Notes: generated by a model from the sequence alone, not told the origin. 5,831 nt of DNA from an uncultured Eubacteriales bacterium (GCA_900555345.1 USKS01000110.1:1-5831); one strand, 5' to 3'; numbered from the stretch's first letter, positions 1-5,164 are shown. Numbers and translations: made by a program.

Positions 1-194
1 CTCCCGGATTTGTTCTCACCGAAATGGTGGATCAGCTCCCTGAGGATAAGAAAAAGGAATACATCAAAGCCGTTCCCATGGGACGCTTTGCCGCTGTCAG
101 CGAGGTTGCCGACGTCGTATCGTTCCTTTGCAGCGACGACAGCAAATACATAACCGGTCAGTCCATCGTTGTGGACGGAGGACTCAGCTTATGA
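1..194 (+). CDS. fabG: 3-oxoacyl-ACP reductase FabG, C-terminal part only (5' end outside window)
   Basis: This is the last 63 codons of an NADPH-dependent 3-ketoacyl-ACP reductase, the first reduction of the fatty-acid elongation cycle in the cytoplasm. Reading in the frame that begins at base 3, the peptide opens with [10 protein letters not shown], the conserved loop after the active site of short-chain dehydrogenases. It then runs through [19 protein letters not shown] and ends in the FabG signature [15 protein letters not shown] before TGA at 192-194. The catalytic Ser-Tyr-Lys and the nucleotide-binding motif lie upstream and are not visible. The stop codon overlaps the start of fabZ (ATGA), so the two are probably translationally coupled. 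Other SDR reductases share parts of this tail, but the GQ-x-(I/V)-VVDGG ending together with the fab neighbours makes FabG by far the best call. No adapter or break is seen at the left edge. Confidence 0.93.
   Translation, partial: PGFVLTEMVDQLPEDKKKEYIKAVPMGRFAAVSEVADVVSFLCSDDSKYITGQSIVVDGGLSL
177..182 (+). promoter_or_regulatory. Ribosome binding site of fabZ inside fabG
   Basis: GGAGGA lies within the codons for the Gly-Gly of the FabG tail, eight bases before ATG at 191 and eleven before the adjacent ATG at 194. The spacing favours 191 as the start and shows that fabZ is read from ribosomes arriving at the end of fabG. Confidence 0.7.
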
Positions 195-634
195 TGAACA
201 TACTTGAAGTCAACAAAAGACTGAAGCAGCGCCCGCCCTTTCAGATGATAGAAAAGGTGCTTGAGCTGAACGCGGGCGAGAGTGCCGTCGGCATCAAAAA
301 CGTCAGCATAAACGAGCCGTATTTCATGGGTCATTTTCCCGACACGCCCATAATGCCCGGCGTTCTGATCGTGGAAAGCTGCGCGCAGCTCTGTTCTCTT
401 GTAATAGAGGGCGACGGCACAGACGACGGACTTATATACGTGCTTCTCAAGATCGACAAATTCAAATTCATAAAGCCCGTGCTCCCCGGAGACACGCTCA
501 AAATCACCGTTACCAAGACACAGAGCGGAGGCTCGCTTACATATTTCGACGCATGCGCCGAGGTGGACGGACAGGTGAGGGCAAAGGGCTCCATGGTGTT
601 TACGGCTATCCCCAAGGAGAGTCTTAACGGCTGA
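191..634 (+). CDS. fabZ: 3-hydroxyacyl-ACP dehydratase FabZ
   Basis: FabZ removes water from 3-hydroxyacyl-ACP to give trans-2-enoyl-ACP in the elongation cycle. The product is 147 residues, the usual size, and is a single hotdog fold. The central-helix signature [17 protein letters not shown] spans residues 47-63, with the catalytic His48 and Glu62 both present. The N-terminal segment [13 protein letters not shown] (15-27) matches the usual substrate-tunnel strand, and the C-terminal strands include a [12 protein letters not shown] stretch (about 97-108) typical of the family. The start at 191 is chosen over the longer open frame beginning at 128, because family alignment begins at MMNILEV and the Shine-Dalgarno site at 177-182 fits. 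The ATGA overlap with fabG indicates coupling. FabA is unlikely: it is longer and carries an Asp instead of the Glu. I see no oddity except that the nearest fabA/fabM-type isomerase is not in the window. Confidence 0.96.
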   Translation: MMNILEVNKRLKQRPPFQMIEKVLELNAGESAVGIKNVSINEPYFMGHFPDTPIMPGVLIVESCAQLCSLVIEGDGTDDGLIYVLLKIDKFKFIKPVLPGDTLKITVTKTQSGGSLTYFDACAEVDGQVRAKGSMVFTAIPKESLNG

Positions 635-642
635 CGGGAGAA

Positions 643-659
643 GCGGCGCGCGGCGCCGC
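643..659 (+). other. G+C-rich hairpin in the fabZ-fabD gap
   Basis: A perfect 7-base-pair stem (643-649 with 653-659, all G:C pairs) closes a 3-base loop in the 49-base spacer. It is followed by A residues, not a T run, so it is not an intrinsic terminator on this strand. It may act as an RNA processing or stability element; this is only inference. The core of the stem shares the string CGCGCGGCGC with two places in the accD-accA gap. Confidence 0.5.
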
Positions 660-683
660 AAAAAGACAGAAAGGCAAAAAGTT

Positions 684-1610
684 ATGTCCAAAACAGCATT
701 TTTATTTGCAGGTCAGGGCGCGCAGGCGGTAGGTATGGGACACGATCTGTACGAGACCTGCGGCGCTGCCCGTAAGGTTTTCGATATGGGCGACACTATA
801 CGTCCCGGCACATCCGCGCTTTGCTTTGAGGGGCCGGGAGACGCACTGACACTTACGGAAAACACGCAGCCCTGCCTGTTTCTGACGGATCTCGCCTGCG
901 CCGCGGCGCTGAAGGATGCCGGCGTTGAAGCAGATGCCGCCGCAGGCTTTTCTCTGGGAGAGATACCGGCTCTCGCATATGCGGGCGTGCTCAGCTATGA
1001 GGACGCGTTCCGCCTTGTTACGGCGCGCGGCAGCGCCATGGCACAGTGCGCAAAGGATCACCCCGGAGCAATGGCGGCAGTGCTGAAGCTTGATAACTCC
1101 GCAGTGGAGGCGGTTTGCTCACACTACAATAACATTTATCCCGTAAACTACAACTGCCCCGGCCAGCTTGCATGCGCGGGCTCGGCAGAGGAGATCGACG
1201 CATTTTGCGACGAGATAAAATCTCTCGGGGGCAGGGCGGTAAAGCTTGCCGTAAGCGGCGCTTTCCACACGCCGTTCATGCGCCCCGCGACAGAGGCGCT
1301 GCACGGTGTTCTTGCAAATATGAAAATGTCACCCGCAGAAATGCCTCTTTACTGCAACACGACAGGCAAGCCCTACCCGAACGATACCGAAAGTCTTCGC
1401 AAAATGATCGCTGAGCAGGCATCACACAGCGTGCGCTGGGAGGACAGCATCAGAGATATGTACGCCCGCGGCATTGACACGTTTATTGAACTCGGCGCCG
1501 GCGCTACTCTTTCGGGCCTCTGCAAAAGAATACTTCCCGAGGGCTGCAGAATACTCAGAGTCGGCGATACCGAAAGCCTTGCAAAAACGCTGGAAGCTCT
1601 CGGCGCCTGA
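684..1610 (+). CDS. fabD: Malonyl-CoA:ACP transacylase FabD
   Basis: FabD moves the malonyl group from coenzyme A to acyl carrier protein, supplying extender units for fatty-acid elongation in the cytoplasm. The 308-residue length is normal. The oxyanion-loop motif GQGAQ is at residues 10-14, and the nucleophile elbow GFSLGE at 88-93 gives catalytic Ser90. The malonate-carboxylate-binding Arg is at 115 (VTARGSAMA), and the catalytic His195 lies in SGAFHTPFM. The C-terminal ELGAGATLSGL is the conserved closing motif. The residue before the nucleophile is Phe, where most FabD proteins have His (GHSLGE). The start at ATG 684 has only a modest AAAGG site at 670-674, nine bases upstream, but the protein alignment begins exactly here (SKTAFLFAGQGAQ). 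It sits 49 bases after fabZ and 17 before accD, in the same operon. Confidence 0.96.
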   Translation: MSKTAFLFAGQGAQAVGMGHDLYETCGAARKVFDMGDTIRPGTSALCFEGPGDALTLTENTQPCLFLTDLACAAALKDAGVEADAAAGFSLGEIPALAYAGVLSYEDAFRLVTARGSAMAQCAKDHPGAMAAVLKLDNSAVEAVCSHYNNIYPVNYNCPGQLACAGSAEEIDAFCDEIKSLGGRAVKLAVSGAFHTPFMRPATEALHGVLANMKMSPAEMPLYCNTTGKPYPNDTESLRKMIAEQASHSVRWEDSIRDMYARGIDTFIELGAGATLSGLCKRILPEGCRILRVGDTESLAKTLEALGA

Positions 1611-1617
1611 CAGATCC

Positions 1618-1623
1618 GGAGGA
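1618..1623 (+). promoter_or_regulatory. Strong ribosome binding site of accD
   Basis: GGAGGA lies four bases before the ATG at 1628 in the 17-base fabD-accD spacer. It fixes the accD start and excludes the in-frame alternatives upstream. Confidence 0.75.
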
Positions 1624-1627
1624 CGAT

Positions 1628-2434
1628 ATGACGCAAGAATTCAAAGCTCCCGCACTTCTCGTCTGCGAAAAGTGCAAAGGAGAGGTCTCGGGTGAGACCA
1701 TGACCGAAAAACTGTATATTTGCCCTCATTGCGGCGCGTACAACAAAATGCCCGCGAGACTGCGTATAGAATCCGTTTGCGATCGCGACAGCTTTCGCGA
1801 GTTCTGGCACGGCGCGACGACAAACGACCCGCTGAAGTTTCCGAACTATGCGGAGAAGCTTAAAAAATCCCGCGGCGCAAGCGGCGAGGACGAAGGCGTT
1901 CTGTGCGGTGTCGCAAGAATAGGCGGAGAAGAAACCTGCATTTTTGCAATGGAGCCGAAATTTATGATGGGCTCCATGGGCAGCGTTGTGGGAGACAAGC
2001 TTGCCGCGCTGTTTGAGTATGCCGTAAAGCACCGTCTGCCCGTTGTGGGCTATGCGGCGTCCGGCGGCGCACGCATGCAGGAGGGCATGGTTTCCCTTAT
2101 GCAGATGGCAAAGGTCTCCGGCGCGATAAAGCTGCACAACGACGCGGGGCTGTTTTACGCGGTGTGCCTCACCGATCCCACCACAGGCGGTGTTACGGCA
2201 AGCTTTGCGATGCTCGGAGACATGATAATCGCCGAGCCTCACGCGCTTATCGGCTTTGCGGGCAAGCGCGTTATAGAGCAGGTCACGGGAGAAAAACTGC
2301 CCGAGGGCTTTCAGAGCGCGGAATTCCAGCTTGAAAACGGCTTTCTTGACGCGATAGTAAAGCGCGAGGATCAGAAAGAGTTTCTCGCCTATATGCTGCG
2401 GCTGCACGCCGCATCGGGAAAACGGCGCGCGTGA
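1628..2434 (+). CDS. accD: Acetyl-CoA carboxylase carboxyltransferase subunit beta AccD
   Basis: AccD is the beta half of the carboxyltransferase that moves CO2 from carboxybiotin on AccB to acetyl-CoA, making malonyl-CoA for FabD. The 268-residue product opens with a zinc ribbon of two CxxC pairs (Cys13, Cys16, Cys32, Cys35), diagnostic for bacterial AccD. The crotonase-fold half then follows, with GSMGSVVGDKL at about 115-125, the acetyl-CoA-site motif ASGGARM at 144-150, DPTTGGVTASFAMLGD at 183-198 and GFAGKRVIEQ at 209-218. The length matches short Clostridia forms rather than the roughly 300-residue Escherichia coli form. It works as an A2B2 tetramer with AccA, encoded 275 bases downstream. 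The biotin carrier accB and the carboxylase accC are not in the window and must lie elsewhere. The TGA stop overlaps a GTG (2431-2433) that opens a frame running into accA. Confidence 0.97.
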   Translation: MTQEFKAPALLVCEKCKGEVSGETMTEKLYICPHCGAYNKMPARLRIESVCDRDSFREFWHGATTNDPLKFPNYAEKLKKSRGASGEDEGVLCGVARIGGEETCIFAMEPKFMMGSMGSVVGDKLAALFEYAVKHRLPVVGYAASGGARMQEGMVSLMQMAKVSGAIKLHNDAGLFYAVCLTDPTTGGVTASFAMLGDMIIAEPHALIGFAGKRVIEQVTGEKLPEGFQSAEFQLENGFLDAIVKREDQKEFLAYMLRLHAASGKRRA

Positions 2435-2483
2435 ATATCGCGGCTGAGTGCATGGCGCCTTTGTCGGCAAAACATCCGAAAAG

Positions 2484-2494
2484 CGCGCGGCGCA
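2484..2494 (+). repeat. 11-base direct repeat, left copy
   Basis: CGCGCGGCGCA occurs here and again, identical, at 2631-2641. The pair brackets the three tandem 37-base units. The first ten bases also occur at 647-656 in the fabZ-fabD spacer. Chance is possible in such G+C-rich sequence. Confidence 0.45.
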
Positions 2495-2499
2495 CGACA

Positions 2500-2610
2500 G
2501 CCCGACCTGCTTTACGCGGACAGCAAAGTATAGTCTGCCCGGCCTGCCTTGCACGGTCAGCAAAGTATCGCAAGCCCGACATTTCCCACGTGTACGGCGG
2601 AGTATCGTCA
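2500..2610 (+). repeat. Three degenerate 37-base tandem repeats
   Basis: The units are 2500-2536, 2537-2573 and 2574-2610. Each begins with GCCCG and carries AGTAT at unit positions 28-32. By hand count, units 1 and 2 agree at 28 of 37 positions and units 2 and 3 at 21 of 37, with no gaps. A fourth GCCCG starts at 2611 but the similarity ends there. The 37-base period does not preserve a reading frame: similar short peptides (for example TRTAKYS and ARSAKYR) appear in different frames of neighbouring units. This argues that the array is not protein-coding. I do not recognise the repeat family. Confidence 0.75.
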
Positions 2611-2630
2611 GCCCGCCGCGAAAGAAACAC

Positions 2631-2641
2631 CGCGCGGCGCA
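2631..2641 (+). repeat. 11-base direct repeat, right copy
   Basis: This is identical to 2484-2494 (CGCGCGGCGCA), lying 21 bases after the end of the tandem array. Confidence 0.45.
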
Positions 2642-2654
2642 TTTCCTGCCCCGA

Positions 2655-2683
2655 TTTTCCCTCTTCCCTCTCTCTCTCTCTTT
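2655..2683 (+). repeat. 29-base polypyrimidine tract with (CT)7 microsatellite
   Basis: Every base from 2655 to 2683 is C or T, and 2668-2681 is seven perfect CT units. The tract ends eight bases before the accA Shine-Dalgarno region. It would be a single-stranded C/U-rich stretch in the mRNA and is a slippage-prone repeat at the DNA level. Any effect on accA translation is inference. Confidence 0.8.
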
Positions 2684-2691
2684 GTTCTCAG

Positions 2692-2697
2692 AAAGGA
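2692..2697 (+). promoter_or_regulatory. Probable ribosome binding site of accA
   Basis: AAAGGA lies twelve bases before ATG 2710, which is somewhat far. It is the only purine-rich site after the pyrimidine tract and supports the short accA start over the long frame from 2431. Confidence 0.5.
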
Positions 2698-2709
2698 TAC
2701 CGAGAATAT

Positions 2710-3522
2710 ATGGACGCATATGAAAAAATAAAATGCTCGCGCAAAGCGGGCAGACCCACGGCACTTGACTACATAAACGGCATATTTACGAATTTTCACG
2801 AGCTGCACGGCGATCGCAGATACGGCGACGACCACGCCCTTGTGGGCGGCGTTGCGTGGCTCTCCGATATGCCCGTTACCGTCATCGGTATAGAAAAAGG
2901 TCATTCGCTGAATGACCGTATGTACAGAAACTTCGGCTGCGTGCTGCCCGAAGGCTACAGAAAAGCGCTTCGCCTTATGAAAGAGGCTGAGAAATTCCAC
3001 CGCCCCGTCGTATGCTTTGTGGATACGCAGGGCGCAAGCTGCGGCCACGGCGCGGAACAGCGCGGCGAGGGGCAGTCTATCGCAGACAATCTGTACGAGA
3101 TCATGGCGCTCAAGACCCCCGTTATCACGATCATGGCGGGCGAGGGCGGCAGCGGCGGCGCGCTTGCTCTTGCCGTTGCAGACAGAGTCTGGATGCTGGA
3201 AAACGCATATTACAGCGTAATATCCCCCGAAGCGTGCGCAAGCATACTTTTCAAGGATCCCGCCCGCGTTTCCGAAGCTGCGGAGAACCTGCATCTGTTT
3301 GCACCCGATCTTGAAAAACTCGGAATTATCGAGAAAATCGTAGCGGAGCCTGCGGAGTTCACTCCGGAGAGCACCGAAAAAATGATGGCGTCCCTCGGGC
3401 GCGACCTGTACGTCGAGCTTTCGGCGCTTATGAAGAAAAAGTCCGCAAAGCTGACAGATGCAAGATACGAAAAATACCGCAAGATCGGCAGATATGAGGA
3501 GATAAGCCCTAAAAATGTATAA
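2710..3522 (+). CDS. accA: Acetyl-CoA carboxylase carboxyltransferase subunit alpha AccA
   Basis: AccA is the alpha half of the carboxyltransferase and partners AccD. The product from ATG 2710 has 270 residues. It begins MDAYEKIKCSRKAGRPTALD, matching where short Clostridia AccA proteins begin, then has ELHGDRRYGDD (31-41) and PVTVIGIEKG (55-64). The carboxybiotin-side motifs follow: VDTQGASCGHGAEQRGEGQS (104-123), the oxyanion glycines GEGGSGGALA (144-153) and ENAYYSVISPEACASIL (164-180). The more usual DTPGA is DTQGA here. The open frame actually extends back to GTG 2431, overlapping the accD stop, which would add 93 residues. That extension shows no domain and crosses out-of-frame repeats, so I prefer 2710. 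The C-terminus is lysine-rich and the last eight bases overlap the next gene (ATGTATAA). Confidence 0.96.
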   Translation: MDAYEKIKCSRKAGRPTALDYINGIFTNFHELHGDRRYGDDHALVGGVAWLSDMPVTVIGIEKGHSLNDRMYRNFGCVLPEGYRKALRLMKEAEKFHRPVVCFVDTQGASCGHGAEQRGEGQSIADNLYEIMALKTPVITIMAGEGGSGGALALAVADRVWMLENAYYSVISPEACASILFKDPARVSEAAENLHLFAPDLEKLGIIEKIVAEPAEFTPESTEKMMASLGRDLYVELSALMKKKSAKLTDARYEKYRKIGRYEEISPKNV

Positions 3523-4243
3523 GGTTCTGTTGATAAACGGCAGCCCCCGCAAAAGCAAAAGCTGCACCATGAGAATAGCAAACAAGTTTGTGGAGGGCAT
3601 AAAGCGCAAATGCGACTGCACCGTTGAAACGGTGACCCTTGCCGACTGCAATATAAAGCAGTGCACCGGCTGCCTCAGCTGCTGGGGCAGAACAGCTGGC
3701 GAGTGTGTTATACGCGACGACGATATTCACATTATAAAAGAGAAGATCATGGAAGCGGATATTATAATTGAAGCCGTTCCGCTGTTCTTTTTCGGTATGC
3801 CCGGCACCGTAAAGGTGTTCACGGACAGGATGCTCAGCATCATGAACACCTACAACGGTCAGCTGCCGGTCGTGGGCAAGCCCTTCCACGGCTTTCGCTA
3901 CGACATGAGCGGCAAGATATTTGTCGTTGTATCCACCTGCGGCTATGCGCAGACCGACCTTATTTACGACCCAATGCTTGCACAGTACGACTGCATATGC
4001 GGCAAGGGCAACTACTATCCCCTGCTTTGCCCGCAGGGAAAGCTTTTGTCCGTGCCCGAGCTTTGGGACCGCATGGAAAAATTTATAGAAAAGTATGCCG
4101 AGGCAGGCAGCGAGCTTATAGAGACAGGAAAGATCAGCGATGAGACTATAGCTCACCTCAGCGAGGCGCCGTTTGACGAGCACAGATTCAAGCTGCTGCT
4201 TAATCTGTTCTGGCACAACGAAGAGAGCATCACCAATGTATGA
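3515..4243 (+). CDS. Flavodoxin-fold NAD(P)H-dependent FMN reductase, iron-sulfur flavoprotein type
   Basis: The product has 242 residues. The N-terminal strand-loop MYKVLLINGSPRKSKSCTMR is the FMN-phosphate-binding loop of the NADPH-dependent FMN reductase/flavodoxin-like family. Four cysteines at 50, 53, 56 and 64 form C-x2-C-x2-C-x7-C, the compact spacing known from archaeal and clostridial iron-sulfur flavoproteins (Isf), where it binds a 4Fe-4S cluster. After this come ADIIIEAVPLFFFGMPGTVK (about 81-100) and KVFTDRMLSIMN, the second flavin-contacting region. The roughly 90-residue C-terminal part (TCGYAQTD onward) is family-typical but unassigned. No signal peptide or membrane segment is present, so it should be cytoplasmic. 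It overlaps accA by eight bases and the thioesterase by eight, so it is translated with the lipid genes. GAGGAG at 3496-3501 is the likely ribosome site, 13 bases upstream. Substrate and physiological role are unknown; a redox role tied to fatty-acid synthesis is only suggested by position. Confidence 0.85.
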   Translation: MYKVLLINGSPRKSKSCTMRIANKFVEGIKRKCDCTVETVTLADCNIKQCTGCLSCWGRTAGECVIRDDDIHIIKEKIMEADIIIEAVPLFFFGMPGTVKVFTDRMLSIMNTYNGQLPVVGKPFHGFRYDMSGKIFVVVSTCGYAQTDLIYDPMLAQYDCICGKGNYYPLLCPQGKLLSVPELWDRMEKFIEKYAEAGSELIETGKISDETIAHLSEAPFDEHRFKLLLNLFWHNEESITNV

Positions 4244-4964
4244 CAGAATTGAACGCATAAGATACAGCGAGGCTGACAGCAGCGGCAGGCTTTCCATGTG
4301 CGGGCTTCTCAGACTGTTTCAGGACTGCGGATATTTTCACGCAGCCGACCGCGGACTTGCGGGAAAGTACACGGAGGAGACCGGCTGCACGTGGTATCTC
4401 CTGTCATGGCACATACAGGCGTTTTGCATGCCGGAGATATGCGATACGGTCAAAATTTCAACGGGCGTTTACGGCATTGCAGGCTCACTCAGCAAGAAAT
4501 CGCTTTATATGTACTCCGAGAGCGGAGAGCTTCTCGCGGCGGGCGACACGCTTTGGGTATACATGAACACAAAGACGCAGAAACCCGAAGAAACTCCCCG
4601 CGGGCTGTGGCACACGGAGGATGACGCCGAGCGCTGCGCCGCTCTGCCGACAGTTACAAGGCGCATTTCGGTGCCGTGCGGCGGAACAAGGCTTGCGCCG
4701 CGGACAGTTGACGATTATCTTACCGACACAAACGGGCACGCGAACAATGTAAAGCTTACCGAACTTGCCATGGAGCTTGCGGGCATGAGAGACTGCTGCG
4801 CGGCGCTTCGCACCGAGTTCGGAAAGCAGGCGTCCCACGGCAGCACTATTATTCCCGAGGCGGTGCGTATGCCCGACGGCACGGCTTTTGTGCTTTTCAG
4901 AGACGCATCGGGCAGTGTTTTGTCTCTGTACGAGTTTGCGCCGAAGGGCGCAAAGCTTATCTGA
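4236..4964 (+). CDS. Acyl-ACP thioesterase, FatA/FatB-like double hotdog
   Basis: The enzyme hydrolyses acyl-ACP to release free fatty acid. The 242-residue product has two hotdog halves. The first runs about 1-115, opening YDRIERIRYSEADSSGRL, with LLRLFQDCGYFHAADRGL at 24-41, the TWYLLSW segment at 52-58 and a GDTLWVYMN strand at 103-111. The second starts near 145 and carries TDTNGHANNVKLTELAMEL (163-181), the D-x-N-x-H active-site motif of the family (Asp164, Asn166, His168). Plant FatB enzymes also use a Glu (often Glu-Cys) in a later YxxE(C) segment. Here the matching segment reads FGKQASHGS, suggesting Gln198-Ala199 instead, though the alignment is by eye. The ATG at 4236 overlaps the preceding stop by eight bases (ATGTATGA). 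The open frame extends back to 4173 but nothing before MYDRIE aligns. It is the last gene of the operon. Chain-length preference cannot be read from the sequence. Confidence 0.9.
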   Translation: MYDRIERIRYSEADSSGRLSMCGLLRLFQDCGYFHAADRGLAGKYTEETGCTWYLLSWHIQAFCMPEICDTVKISTGVYGIAGSLSKKSLYMYSESGELLAAGDTLWVYMNTKTQKPEETPRGLWHTEDDAERCAALPTVTRRISVPCGGTRLAPRTVDDYLTDTNGHANNVKLTELAMELAGMRDCCAALRTEFGKQASHGSTIIPEAVRMPDGTAFVLFRDASGSVLSLYEFAPKGAKLI

Positions 4965-5054
4965 CGGCGGCACGGCAGTCCGCACGGTGTGTCGAAGCAC
5001 AGAGCGCCGAGATCTCCGGGTATGCAAAACGGCGTCCTTAAACATACGAATAAT

Positions 5055-5100
5055 AAAGCGGCAAAGGCGGGGGAGGCGATCCCCGTCGCTGCCGCTTTTT
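5055..5100 (+). terminator. Intrinsic terminator of the fab-acc operon
   Basis: The outer stem pairs 5055-5063 with 5090-5098 (nine pairs, AAAGCGGCA with TGCCGCTTT). After a 2x2 internal mismatch, an inner stem pairs 5066-5072 with 5081-5087 (seven pairs, one G-U), closing an 8-base loop. Five T residues run 5096-5100. It lies 90 bases after the thioesterase stop and just before the hisS promoter. It acts mainly on the plus strand, since the opposite side lacks a clean T run. Confidence 0.88.
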
Positions 5101-5113
5101 CGCGCCGCGCCGC

Positions 5114-5142
5114 TTGACAACGCGGCGGCTAAATGGTATCAT
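5114..5142 (+). promoter_or_regulatory. Sigma-A-type promoter of hisS
   Basis: A perfect -35 TTGACA (5114-5119) is separated by 17 bases from TATCAT (5137-5142), which is preceded by TGG and so forms an extended -10 (TGnTATCAT). Transcription would start near 5149, giving a leader of about 27 bases. A perfect TATAAT at 5147-5152 has no -35 at a suitable distance (27 bases from TTGACA) and may only overlap the start region. Confidence 0.8.
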
Positions 5143-5164
5143 TAACTATAATGCAAAACGGAAT

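Larger units (their letters stand above)
2435..2709. other. 275-base accD-accA spacer with repeats and no convincing gene
   Basis: All plausible reading frames were inspected and none gives a recognisable protein. Two plus-strand frames stay open throughout, including one from GTG 2431 that joins accA. The encoded peptide is basic, Cys- and Ser-rich and low in complexity, and the same peptide pattern reappears in three different frames because the underlying repeat is 37 bases long. The spacer holds three 37-base tandem units, flanking 11-base direct repeats, a possible 6-base-pair hairpin (2595-2600 with 2613-2618) and a polypyrimidine tract. No good promoter or intrinsic terminator was found, so transcription probably passes through from accD to accA. 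Confidence 0.7.

Noticed and set aside
2506..2534. Possible internal promoter for accA using TATAGT at 2529-2534
   Set aside because: No acceptable -35 element lies 16-18 bases upstream, and no extended -10 TGn is present.
2500..2610. CRISPR-like array
   Set aside because: The units abut directly with no spacers, are strongly diverged and number only three. No cas genes are nearby.
2448..2723. Small plus-strand ORFs of 91 and 60 codons in the accD-accA spacer
   Set aside because: They have low complexity and run through 37-base repeats that change frame each unit, with no ribosome site and no recognisable domain.
1373..2764. 463-codon open frame on the minus strand across fabD, accD and the spacer
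   Set aside because: It is the antisense shadow of confirmed genes in G+C-rich DNA. The peptide is Arg/Ala/Cys-rich with no recognisable motif, and plus-strand FabD and AccD are certain.
2608..3666. 352-codon open frame on the minus strand across accA
   Set aside because: It is antisense to an unambiguous accA, has no family motif and shows composition typical of shadow frames.
3509..4297. 262-codon minus-strand frame opposite the flavoprotein gene
   Set aside because: The plus-strand frame has clear FMN and cysteine motifs, and the antisense peptide has none.
5020..5047. Second hairpin GTATG/CATAC before the terminator
   Set aside because: It has only five pairs with an 18-base loop, too weak to claim.
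4965..5100. T-box or other riboswitch ahead of hisS using the 5055-5100 hairpin as its terminator
   Set aside because: No T-box consensus (GGGTGGNACCGCG type) is visible, and a strong promoter lies downstream of the hairpin.
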